A stretch of 64,000 bases of DNA, taken from positions 347,538 through 411,537 of the forward strand of contig JAMYWO010000001.1 of NCBI GenBank assembly GCA_024220525.1. The letters run 5' to 3'. Each line of letters begins with the position of its first letter. Positions within the stretch are counted from its first letter, which is position 1. This document shows positions 21,123-31,243 of the stretch, piece by piece. The DNA comes from Cochliopodium minus. Its lineage: Eukaryota; Discosea; Himatismenida; Cochliopodiidae. Position numbers and translations under genes: made by a program. The notes under the pieces were generated by a model, which was not told the DNA's origin, made no database searches, and worked only from the letters and a program-made list of their open reading frames with translations.

Positions 21123-22003
21123 ATGTTTCTTAATACTATAGCATTGTTCAATGGATGTCTATTATTCACATTCGCTCCATTATTATCATTATTCGTCTTT
21201 CTTATTGCAAATAATGGATTGATGATGATCTTATCGATAGGAGGGTAAAAATATTTACAATTTGGAAATATAGCCAAAATAAATGATATCATGTCATTAA
21301 ATAATAAATTCATTAATGAATAATAGAGCATTTTTTTGGATGGTTGGAATGTTATTATCTGGGTTTGTATGGTTTGCAATACCCCCATTAAGAAATGTGA
21401 CAGCATGGTCGATATTGATAGCAGTGTTGATACAAGAAGGAATGAGATATATATTTTACAGATTATTGGCGTAAATATGAACATAATATTTTTTTGGAAT
21501 TCCAGTATAAATATCATTATAATTGTCATTCTTTTAATAGTAAAGGACAAAATGGTATAACAAAATCCAAATTAGACTTTCTCGATGGCAAAATCCAACA
21601 TTTCAAAGCATCATTATGTTGTGGGGTGGGTGCAGCAATAGGTTATGCATCTGTGATGTATTTGGGAGTGATCTGGGATTCAAGAGGGCAAGGAACCTTG
21701 TTTTCAAAATCTTGCTCCCACATTTCCGTTTTTGTAATTTCCTCTTTCCTCTCCACTGCTTTTGTTCTCTTACAAATTTGTTGGTATATCATCTCTTTTC
21801 AAGCTTATAAGACTAAAAATTGGTTGTGGGTTGCCATTGTTGCTGTCTCCCATTTGGTTGCCTCTTATCTTACCATGATCAATCTCAAGGATGGTTCTGC
21901 AACTTGTGTTGCATCTATCTCTTCTGTATTTATTATTTTGATCTTGGTGGGTGTATTGGCTGGTTTTATTATCAAGAAATTAGATTTATCCAGCAAAATT
22001 TAA
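21123..22003 (+). CDS. aph1: APH-1 homologue, gamma-secretase subunit
   Basis: Three exons (21123-21244, 21327-21470, 21541-22003) give 242 residues with about seven membrane segments, the size of APH-1 proteins. Conserved blocks line up with human APH1A: GGAFFWMVGMLLSGFVWF, VLIQEGMRYIFYRLL, CGVGAAIGYA (the GxxxG helix), FLSTAFVLLQICWY and VAIVAVSHLVASYLTMIN (containing the conserved second His). APH-1 is the scaffold of gamma-secretase, with presenilin, nicastrin and PEN-2, and cleaves type I membrane protein stubs in endosomes and at the plasma membrane. Amoebae are known to have this complex. The longer antisense ORF over the same region is a shadow. The other subunits are not in this window. 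Confidence 0.85.
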
Positions 22004-22118
22004 ATTTTTCCAAGGAGTATATGCAATTTGGGATTGATATTATTTGAATTGTTAACCAAAATTATATATAAATAAAAATAAAATCTTAATTGTTCTTTAT
22101 TAAAACAAAACCAAAAAT

Positions 22119-23916
22119 ATGTCCTCAAAAAAGAGAATAGATCATGATGGTGCAAGAATTTATGGTATAATAATAGAACCCCAAAAAATAGATGTTTTAT
22201 AAATTATTTTTTCTAATTGTCTTTAATTATAATTCATCAGAATTATTGAATCCAAAGCCAAAGGTGATTTATTTTTCTTTGTAATCTAATTTTTTTCAAT
22301 TATAATATTATATTCCCAAAATAGGAATTGTTGCAAAAAAGAAGAACCCTTGTCAGGTTGGAACATAAAATAATAAGTTTAAATTAACCTTAATTTTTTG
22401 CATAGATCGGGAGATGTAATTATGTGGTCGAATAATGAAAAAATCCTAAAGAAAAGATATTTATTCCTCTTTGAAGATGTTTTGCTCATCACAAAAAAAG
22501 AATTTACACAAAATTATTGGCTCAAAATATTTGTAAAAACTTTTTCCCTTGAATTTTATTCCGTTGCTCAATAAAATTTTTTATTTTTCTTTTAGATCAC
22601 ATTGAAATCAGAAATTCGAGCAGATTTATTCAAGGCAAGTAAATATAAAATTCCAAATGTGGAATTCAGAATCCATTGTCAAAATGCGTAACAATTTATA
22701 TTAAAAAATTTGCCTTAACTTTTAACTTATTCCTTCGATTAATAGAACATTTGCTTTATTTGGAAAGAGTAAAGAAGAATCTGAATCATGGGTTAGAGAC
22801 ATCAATAAAGGATGTGGACACAATCAAAGACGTAATGAAGAAGAGCCCAGAAAAGAAACCCCAAAAAAAAGAGAAGATCATTCTGACGTTCAGAAGTATA
22901 ATAAAACTGGAGAATCCAAAAAAGAGACAAAGCTCAACATTGATGAGAATCTCATTCCTAATCAATTCTTTGATACTGGATTCAATGATACCCCACCAAC
23001 GTAAATTATAATTATTCCCAATTAACATATTGTCTGAACAATTACAAAATTTCCAAAACATTTTTTTATGATCTTATAATCTTTTCAATCCCTTATTCAT
23101 ATAATAGTTTTTATAAAATATAAATTTTTATTTTTTAAATAAAGATATAATGAATCCATCCAAATTCAACAACAAATCATTTCTCAACAACCACCCAGCT
23201 CTCAACCCCCAAACTATTCAAATGATTTGAATAATTTATTCTCCAACATTCCTCAACAAAACAATAACCCCCAACAAAACAATAACATCCCTCAACAACA
23301 ATTCCAATTCACTGGCAATACCAATTTGTTTGGAAATTTTCCACCTCAACAACAAAACAACTTCCCTCAACAAAATTTTCCACCTCAACAACAAAATACC
23401 ATCCCCCAACAAAATTTTCCTCCTCAACAACAACAAGATACCAATTTGTTCAATCCTTTCTTGCAACAACAACAATTTGTTCAACCTCAACAATCATTCT
23501 CAGTTGTTGCATTTGAGCAGGTATGAAATAAAATATTTTTTGATTATTAATCATATTGAACGTTCAATATATTTTTTTTAATTAAACAGAATGGTCTTAA
23601 AATCGTGTTTGATTTCCCACCAAAAGAAAATGGAATCATTCTCCTCAATATGAAATCCACCAATGCCAACAACATCCCAATCACCAATTTCACCATCAAG
23701 ATGGCCGCACCTTCATATGTTGATTTGAAGATGGCAGTCGCTACTGGTGATGTCTTGCAAGTCAACAATTCCAATGTGGTGGAGCAACGTGTCAAATTAT
23801 TGAATACTCTTCAAGGAATCAAGCCTCTCATTCTTAAAATCAAAATTGATGGTCAATTTGGAAATGAATTGATCTCCCTTGTTCATACTGTTTCCACCCT
23901 TCCTGAAAATCTCTGA
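22119..23916 (+). CDS. PH domain - Gln/Pro-rich linker - gamma-adaptin-ear (GAE) domain protein
   Basis: Eight exons (22119-22164, 22241-22263, 22325-22356, 22406-22532, 22596-22687, 22746-23000, 23145-23520, 23590-23916) sum to 425 codons. Residues about 20-125 form a PH domain of the RhoGEF-like type (LQKRRTLVRSGDVIMW, KKRYLFLFEDVLLITKK, ending ESESWVRDI). A charged linker leads to about 110 residues of Gln/Asn/Pro repeats (PQQNNNIPQQ) with an NPF motif, a classic EH-domain ligand. The last 110 residues fit a gamma-adaptin/GGA ear (NGLKIVFDFPPKENGIILLNM, then FTIKMAAPSYVDLKM), which binds trans-Golgi and endosome accessory proteins. No VHS or GAT domain is present, so it is not a GGA. Likely a clathrin/AP-1 pathway adaptor recruited by phosphoinositides (inferred). 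Confidence 0.8.
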
Positions 23917-24250
23917 ATCAAATCAATTATATGAATATGATTTTTAATAATCATTAAATGAACTTTATAATATCAAAAATATTTTATCAAAATGATGATG
24001 CAAAGTTCAAAATTTGAAAATATATTTTGAATCCTCTCCACTTTGATTTGATTTTCCCTGAAATACTCTTTGATTTTGCTTACTAATCAAATGTAAAAAT
24101 TTTATCATAATCTGTTACAAGCAAAACAATTTAAAATTATCATCTATCAAACAATACAATTGAGAAAAAAAAATATTTGAAAAATATATTAAAATTATAA
24201 AAAATAATTAAAAAAAAAAAGTTTTCTTATTTCATTAAATTTCTACATAA
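23917..24250. other. 334-bp intergenic spacer
   Basis: Very AT-rich, no ORF or repeat of note. A poly-A run occurs about 30 bp before the next start codon. It presumably carries the 3' end of the PH-GAE gene and the promoter of the fascin-like gene. Confidence 0.5.
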
Positions 24251-24985
24251 ATGGCTTATATTGCACACGGTTTAAAAATTCAAATCAAATCTCACCATGG
24301 AAACTACCTCAGAGCAGATACCAATGGGACTGTAAATCTTACCCAAGTCGCAAAAGAATGGGAACAATGGACTGTAGAAATTGTAGGAAATAAGGTACAA
24401 CTCAGATCTCATCATGGAAACTACCTCAGAGCAGATACCAATGGGACTGTAAATCTTACCCAAGTCGCAAAAGAATGGGAACAATGGACCCCTGAATATG
24501 TAGGAAATAAGGTACAATTCAGATCTCATCATGGAAACTACCTCAGAGCAGATACCAATGCAACTGTCAATCTTACCCAAGCTGCAAAAGAATGGGAACA
24601 ATATACCATTGAAGTTGTTGGAAGCTTTTTGCACCATGGAAGAAAAGTGACCATCAAATCTCACCACAACACCTTCCTCAGAGCTGATACCAACGGAACT
24701 GTAAATTCCACCCAAGTTGCAAAGGAATGGGAACATTGGACTGTTGAACACGTAAATAACAAAATTCAATTCAGATCCCATCATGGTAACTACCTCAGAG
24801 CAGATACCAATTTGACTGTCAATCTTACCCAAGTTGCAAAGGAATGGGAACAATGGACTGTTCAATATGTAGGAAATAAGGTACAACTCAGATCCCATCA
24901 TGGTACCTACCTCAGAGCTGATCCAAACACTTCCGTCAATCTTGCAAAGGAACCAAAGGAATGGGAACAATGGACCATCAACTAA
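24251..24985 (+). CDS. Fascin-like six-repeat protein (two predicted beta-trefoils)
   Basis: Intronless, 244 residues, almost wholly six copies of a ~39-residue unit with the pattern SHHGNYLRAD-TNGTVNLTQVAKEWEQWT, then V/I-V-GNKVQLR. The H-G-x-Y-L-R-A-D core is the fascin/actin-crosslinking beta-trefoil signature. Repeats 1-3 and 4-6 are separated by a short insert (SFLHHGRKV). Since three units make one trefoil, this suggests two trefoil domains. There is no signal peptide. Fascin-like trefoils bundle actin, but amoebal relatives can also be sugar-binding, so the function is open. Repeats 1 and 2 are identical over about 80 bp, so duplication or gene conversion is recent. It starts in a clean ATAAATGGC context. 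Confidence 0.8.
   Translation: MAYIAHGLKIQIKSHHGNYLRADTNGTVNLTQVAKEWEQWTVEIVGNKVQLRSHHGNYLRADTNGTVNLTQVAKEWEQWTPEYVGNKVQFRSHHGNYLRADTNATVNLTQAAKEWEQYTIEVVGSFLHHGRKVTIKSHHNTFLRADTNGTVNSTQVAKEWEHWTVEHVNNKIQFRSHHGNYLRADTNLTVNLTQVAKEWEQWTVQYVGNKVQLRSHHGTYLRADPNTSVNLAKEPKEWEQWTIN
24275..24983 (+). repeat. Six ~117-bp tandem coding repeats
   Basis: In-frame tandem repeats with a period of 117 bp inside the fascin-like gene. Units 1-3 are near-identical at DNA level; units 4-6 are more diverged, and a short insert lies between the two trios. Confidence 0.85.
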
Positions 24986-25138
24986 TATTCCCAAATTTTT
25001 GATTTTTTCTTCTTTATCTTTTTGAATAAATTAAAGAATTTCGAATTAAGAAAGTTATTTATGAAGAAACATTTAAAATCAGATCTTCAAATAATATTCA
25101 AAATTATTAGAAAAAAAAAAGAAGTTTAAGAAATCTCT

Positions 25139-25276
25139 TTATTCGTAAGATGTTTTTATGTTTCTTTCAATTTCATTATTTTTGTTAAACGTTGTTACAT
25201 TATTTTTTAATTTTCTAATGATCAGAAAATCCAATTCTTTTTGGAAGTTTATCGCAATCCCTCTTGAAACTTTCAT
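25139..25276 (-). CDS. Possible small ORF, 45 residues
   Basis: Minus-strand ORF starting MKVSRGIAINFQKELDF and ending NIKTSYE. Its composition looks more like protein than most shadows here, and it lies mostly in the spacer before the next plus-strand gene, though it overlaps that gene's uncertain 5' end. It may be a last exon, since the frame stays open upstream. No family recognised. Confidence 0.25.
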   Translation of the reverse strand: MKVSRGIAINFQKELDFLIIRKLKNNVTTFNKNNEIERNIKTSYE

Positions 25277-26598
25277 GCCTTTTGAATGACAGTTATGATG
25301 GAAAAAGAAAGCATCAAGATGATCGAGAAGAATACTCTGTGAGGAGAATTGTTTCTTCTGGTGTTTTGAGATCAATCGAGTTTTCTCTTTCTCCCAAATC
25401 TCAAGAAAAAACTTGTTGTTGGATCACCGCTCTTACTCTTTTTAATTTTGGAAAAAAGTGTCAAGAGTTTTGAAGAGGGACCAAATCATCTACTTGGTTG
25501 CTACCTGATCGAAATTGTGAAAACTAATTTAGACAATGACAAAGATTTTGAAAAGTTTGTTTTGTATCTTCTTGCAATCCAGTTACACATGAGAGCTTTT
25601 CTTATCAATTTTGATCTTCCTGCAACATCTTACCCCGATGAGATTCCTTCAATTGCTTCTCTTTCTTCTTGTAGATATGTACCATTTAAGAAACTATTTC
25701 ATGATTTTTGTGAAGTTGGAGGAGGATGGAATGAAAAATCTCTTGATTTCGATATTTTACTTTCTGAAAAAGGAGCTCCAATCACTTTTAAAGTAGATTT
25801 GGATCAAAAAATTTATTTACAAAGAGTAGTTCAAAGAACCTATTTAACAAGATTTTCTTCTGAAATGGACTTTTCTTTGAACACACTTTACTCTTCTTCT
25901 CATTCCTTTGAAAAGGGAATTGATAGTTTATTTGCTCTTCTTTTATCAAAAAAAAAGATTTATTATGTCATGATCCAATCAAGAAATCGACACAATAATT
26001 CGGAAACTATTGGGAAAATTCCAAAATCTAAAGTAAATGAAGATTTAACAATTGCACATCAACAACAAAAAGAAATTTCTGAGGTCATTACTCAACTGAA
26101 ATGTCCACAAACTGGAAAGAAATTTCCAAGTTAATTTTTTATTTTTTAATTTTTTTTATTTTTTTTTTTTCCCAAAAAGAAATGGATAAAACAAACACAA
26201 TTTTTCTCTGCATTGCATATAAAACGGTTTACATTGAAAATTGTGGTAAATTTAAAAATAAATTTCTCTGTGTATGTAAAGTTGAGCATCCTAAAATCAA
26301 TCAAATAATAGGAAATTTCAATCTTCCTTTGTACAATGATCATTTCAAAAAAGTGTACTATGTTAAATTGCAAAATACACCGAAAATCAAAGTTCCAATG
26401 GCTTTTTATTTTGAAGAACATTTTTCAACAGGAAAGTTTGATAAAGTTCCTTTCTCAATATGTATCAATAATGTCTCAACTTCTGGAGAAACTTTGTGTG
26501 AATGTTTCAGAACTTTTTTGATGCATTGGAAGCTTTCATCCCATCCACAACATAAATTTGAGAAAATTACTGGTTTGGAAGAGCTCCAAAAAGCATGA
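25264..26598 (+). CDS. Unrecognised protein; start unresolved and an apparent one-base frame slip
   Basis: Two overlapping plus-strand frames look coding. The first (25222-25470, ...SIEFSLSPKSQEKTCCWITALTLFNFGK) and the second (25450-26134, SVKSFEEGPNHLLGCYLIEI...) join smoothly if the A6 run at 25454-25459 has one base too many, giving FNFGKSVKSF. A GT-AG intron at about 26131-26178 then links ...TGKKFP to KMDKTNTIFLCIAYK, ending ...GLEELQKA at 26598. The protein has no signal peptide or membrane span and no family I recognise. No ATG fits the first frame, so the 5' exon is missing or the gene is decaying. The slip may be a homopolymer sequencing error or a real mutation. Confidence 0.55.
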
Positions 26599-26642
26599 TG
26601 CTGACAATCTTCTCTTATCCCTTTATCGCATCCATCACAGAT

Positions 26643-26905
26643 CTAGTTTTGTTCTATTTCAAACAATCCACTTTTCAACTTTTCCAAGAAAGATCCTTCA
26701 CCTTCTCCTTCTTCATTTCTTTCTTTTTCTTCTCCAAATTGATTTCCAAACAAATTGCTTGCAATTTCTTTCAATTTATCAAATAAAGGAAATTCTCTTT
26801 CTCTTTCTTGGGAAGATACATGATGATGAGGAAAGAATCCAAAATGAAAAGGAATTCTATGAAATGGATTTTCTCTATCACGATGAAATGTTTGAAGGAT
26901 GAGGG
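26643..26905 (-). CDS. Orphan minus-strand ORF without a start codon
   Basis: About 85 open codons ending in TAG at 26643-26645. The composition is strongly protein-like: RDRENPFHRIPFHFGFFPHHH, then a Glu-rich segment (SSQEREREFPLFDKLKEIAS) and GSFLEKLKSGLFEIEQN. There is no in-frame ATG before the upstream stop near 26920, though TAG acceptors at about 26871 and 26885 could join it to another exon. The thaumatin-like gene ends only 55 bp upstream on the same strand, so it may be an alternative 3' exon or a truncated gene. No family recognised. Confidence 0.35.
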
Positions 26906-26959
26906 AATAAAAAAATTATGAAAAATAGTTGTTGACAAAAGTTTTTATTCTAAATATTT

Positions 26960-29418
26960 TCAAAATAAGTTTGTGAAAGTCAAAGTGTAAGAGGCTACAT
27001 TGTAGGTGCCTGTTGTTTGACAAGTGAAAGTACTTGATAAATCATCATAAGGAAAACTATAACAAGTGGGGCAAGAGTCTTTCAAAAACTTACAAAATGC
27101 TGGTAATTTTTAGATATTATTAAAAAATAAAAAAATAAAAAAATAAAAAAATAAAAAAAATATTACGGTATGCATATTTTTGCCAATCGGGGTTATTACT
27201 TCTGCATGATCCTCCTTCCGAAAAAAAAGATTTAAAAAATTAATAAAATTGATAAAGCAAACCTTCTATTGGGTAAGGCTAACAAAAATTTAGATCAAAA
27301 AAAAAAAAAAAAAAAAAGAGAATTTTTATTTTACCCAGTTAGGACAACCACAACAATTATCACCCGATCCAGGTTGGTAACAAGATTGACTGTCAGAAAA
27401 AAAATTTTTAACAAAAAAGTAATTTTAAAAAGAAATACCATCCATTTGAGCAAGCATATAACGCAGACAGTTTATTGTATGGTGCAGAAATTGGTGTTGA
27501 GCAGTAAAAAGGGTATCCATAGTTTCCATTAACTCCACAAACTTGATCAGCAGTCTTAAATGGAAATCATATTAAAAAAAAAAAAATTTAGAAAAATAAA
27601 AAATTTAACAAAAAAAAATTCATTTTATTTTTGTAGAAAAAAAAAAAAATTAACAAAAAAAATTCATTTTATTTTTGTAGAAAAAAAAAAATGAGACATA
27701 CCCAATATCCAACTTGTTTACCACAAACCATAGCAAGAGAGTTGGACAATCCACACACATTTCCTGATCCACAATCAGAATCCCTTTAATTAACAAATAA
27801 AAAAACTTTAATAAAAAAAAAAAAAATTTCAAAGAAATAATTTAACTAACAAAAAAAAAAAAATAAAAACAAATAAAAACAAATTTTTTTTTCTAAATTT
27901 GAAAAATAAAAAGAAAATGACTGAAAAAACTTTACTTGCTACATGATTGGGAGGTGGTATAGGAAACAAAGTTCATGTAGGAAGAGAGGTCGTTGTTGTT
28001 GATGACGGGGTTGAACTTCCATGAGGATGCTGAGAGTTGACCTTGTGTATAAGTAGCACCTGGAGTTTTACACCAATAATCATTGTTACCATTTGCTTGG
28101 AAATTTCCCTGAAAAAAAAAATTAAATTTTAAAAAATAAATAAACATAAAAAAATATTTTCAAAAAAATGAAAATTTAAAATAAATAAACAAAAAAATAT
28201 TTTCAAAAAAAAAAGTTTAAAAGTTTTAACAGAAGGCTGCATTTGTACGGCCATATTGACACCATTGATGATGGAGATATCATAGTAATCTACTTGAGCC
28301 AAATCGAATTCTGCTAAAGACACAGGTGGAGATCTTTTATTAATTAAGAAAAGAATAAATTGAGAAATAAAAAAAAAACAAAATTTTTAAAAAATTAAAT
28401 CACCCTTTATCACAATTTATTAGGACTTAATTTGTTTAAATAAAAAGAATTTTTTTTACCTCCAACACCTTTTTTTAAAGATTTTAATTTAGTTGATCCA
28501 AAAAAAATATTATTCTCCTTTTTATTTACCAGGTGGACACTCTACATTTTTTTTTAAATTGGAAATATAAATAAAACAGTGTTGATCTTTTGTTTTCCTA
28601 ACCTCCGTTAAAACCTGCCCCGCAGTCTCCAGTTACACAACCTCCACCAGTAGAGTTGCAACCAGTTCTAAAAACCAAAATTTAAAAAATTTCGTAAAAT
28701 TAAAATATATTTATAAAAATATAATTAAAAAAGAATATTTAAATAATAAAAAAGATTTAAAAATAAAAAAGAATATTTAAATATTAAAAAAATAATACCT
28801 TGCGAACAAATTCCCATTCAACCATGTTCCAGTTGGAGAAGAAGGAGGGGAAAGGCAAAATGTAGCTACAAACGAGAAAAAAAAAATAAAATGAACAAAA
28901 GAATTTTTCGAAAAAGTAGAAATCAATTCTTAAGAAAAATTGAAAATAATTTTTTTTTTTTTTTTTTTTTTTTGTATTATTTTCTTTTCACCTTTTGAGT
29001 TCGCTTGTAAATGATATGATCCTCCATTATCTGATGGTGGATTCAATGTCCAGAAACACAATCCATTGATGTTGTTGCATTTAGAGCCCACGGGGCACCC
29101 ATTGGAACAACTACCCGAACTGCCTCCTGTAAAAATTTTGATTGTTTTCAATTTTTATGAAATTTTTATTCAATAAATATTTTTTTTATATTCTTCAAAT
29201 TCATAATAGTGAAACAGGAAGAAAATTTAAAAGCACTCATAATAATTCTTCATTCTTCGTCATAAAATTTTTTTTTATTTATATATTTGAATTTTACCTG
29301 CAAATCCTATCCAGAAATCAGAAGATCCACCATTGCTCACCACAAAGGTTCTAAAGTTAGATGGACAAGATGATAAAGCTCCCACGATCAAAATAGAGAA
29401 GAATAGAAAAATTTTCAT
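26960..29418 (-). CDS. Secreted thaumatin-like protein
   Basis: Roughly ten exons on the minus strand. Exon 1 encodes a signal peptide (MKIFLFFSILIVGALSS) then CPSNFRTFVVSNGGSSDFW. Later exons give the Cys-rich thaumatin pattern: CPVGSKC ... CFWTLNPPS, ARTGCNSTGGGCVTGDCG, CPPG, SLAEFDLAQVDYYDISIING, CGKQVGYW, NCCGCPNW and a C-terminal YSFPYDDLSSTFTC then YTLTF. The S-L-A-E-F and Y-x-P-Y-D-D-x-x-S-T-F-T-C blocks are diagnostic of thaumatin/PR-5 proteins. In plants and fungi these bind or cleave beta-1,3-glucan; in a phagotroph an antifungal or cell-wall-digesting role is plausible. Introns are almost pure A/T and contain small direct duplications (around 27605-27691). Confidence 0.82.
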
Positions 29419-29721
29419 TTTTTTTTATTTGAACATTTTGCTTTTTGACGAATTTGATTTAAATTCAATAGAAAAACCACTATTCTTAGGTTCACTTTTC
29501 TTGATTTCAATTAAAAGATTATTGAATAATTCTTGCTGATTATTTTATCCTTAAGTAATCTCCTCTTCATTAAGTTTTGGAGGAAATTATACATAATTAA
29601 CGTTAAAAACTTCAATTCTTTGCTTCTTATAGATTATTGAACAAGAATTGAATATAAAAAAAAATCCTATCTTTGAGAGCTATTAAAAAAAAAAAAATAG
29701 GATTTGAATTAATAGTTAAAT
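29419..29721. promoter_or_regulatory. 303-bp divergent intergenic region
   Basis: Between the starts of the thaumatin-like gene (minus) and the TPR gene (plus). AT-rich, with poly-A immediately before the TPR start. No ORF or specific motif recognised. Confidence 0.4.
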
Positions 29722-31075
29722 ATGGGATGTTGTGGTGGAAAAGGTAATATTCACAGTGTCATATATATTTAACATTCATTCCTTTTTAGAGAAAGAAGAT
29801 GATATAGAATTGGATGAAAACCCTACCTATGTGACACATGATCCTGTGTCTTTGAACGAATCGGATCTGAAATTGTACGGTAACGAAAAAATCCCCAAAG
29901 AAGAGTTGCAGGAGAGGATAGAGACCATGATGAATGAGGAAGCAGATAATCAAGATCATTTCATCAACTATGCCATTTTCAAAATAGATAATGAGAAGGC
30001 TAAATATAAGGATATCGAGGAATATTTGGTAAATAAAAAAATTTAAGATCTTCAAACTTTATATAAACAAATTTAACACAATTCCCAAAGAGATATTATA
30101 ATATAATATTTGAACTGATTGTGATTTTATTTGTTATTATCAAACATTTATCACCAAAAATCTTGATCTGGTCTCGGGAAATTTTAATAGAAGATGAAAT
30201 GCCCCCAAAACATTAATATATATTTATTTTCCCAAATGCTGAAATAATTTAAATCAATAGATGTGATATCACAATCATTTTCCATTTTTGGATTACTATT
30301 GTAGACTTGATTATGCATATTTTTCTTTGAAACATATAAACTTTTTTTTTTGTTTTAATTTTGATTAAATTCTTGGTTTTTTGCTTGTTAGCCAGATATA
30401 GTTAATTAAAAAAAAATTTTCATTTATAGAACAAAGCATTGAAATTGGATAGATTGAATTCAAGAGTTTATGCGGTAAGAAAAAAAAATATTATTGAAAA
30501 AAAAAAAAAAAATTAAAATAAACTCTATTTAAAGTTGATGGGAACTGTTCTTCAAAAAGAAGGAAACGTAGAAGAAGCGTCAAAGAAATTTAAGGAAGGG
30601 TACAACCTCATTTGCTCCAAACAACTGATGACAGATGATGACATCAATTTTTTGGGGTTGTACGCTGTTTTTATTTTGCAAAGCGAGAAAAAGAGAGAAA
30701 CTGCAGAAAGTGTTCTTAAGAGGTAACCTTTACAAATATCATTATTTCATTTTTTTTTTTCATTAACATAAAATTCGAATTTAGTTGTATTGTATCCTGC
30801 CCAGAAAGTTGTAAAAAAAACTCAATTACAATTTAAAATAAATTTTTTAATTTTTTTTTTTTGATAAAAATGTAGCAACTGCAGCAGGTAATTATGGGCT
30901 TTTTAATTGGAAAGAGGTTCAGGACCATGAGAAAGCGGAGAGATACTTGGAAACAGCCGCTAAGGTTGAAAAGAACGGAGATAAGTGGAAAAGAGTTTTT
31001 GCTAGCTTCCTTTATAACGAAAAAAAAGACAAAAAAAGAGCAAAAGAAGTTCTGGAAGGAAATTTTACAAATTAA
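29722..31075 (+). CDS. TPR-like protein with an MGCC lipidation motif
   Basis: Six exons (29722-29743, 29790-30028, 30430-30474, 30535-30722, 30785-30810, 30876-31075) sum to 239 codons in frame. The 22-nt first exon encodes MGCCGGK: Gly2 with adjacent Cys3/Cys4 fits N-myristoylation plus palmitoylation, so the protein is probably on the cytoplasmic face of a membrane. The rest is helical with tetratricopeptide-type pairs (LNSRVYALMGTVLQKEGN VEEASKKFKEGYNL, then HEKAERYLETAAKVEKNGDKW). A middle segment, SCIVSCPESS, comes from a 26-nt exon. No precise family recognised; TPRs mediate protein-protein contacts. The 401-nt intron 2 is unusually long for this window. Confidence 0.72.
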
Positions 31076-31243
31076 ATTTTGACAAAAAAAAAAAAGGAAA
31101 TAATTAAACATTGTTGTAAAAGTCTTTTTTTTTTTTTTATTTATTGTTTTTTTTTTTAAAATATTTAGAAATTTCTTTTATTTTCAATTTCTATCGTACA
31201 ATTTGGGAACCACAATCTTTTTTTTTTATCATTCAGCAAAGTA

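Noticed and set aside
21020-21550. 176-residue minus-strand ORF
   Set aside because: It overlaps exons 1 and 2 of APH-1, whose family motifs and exact splicing are convincing; the ORF is an antisense shadow.
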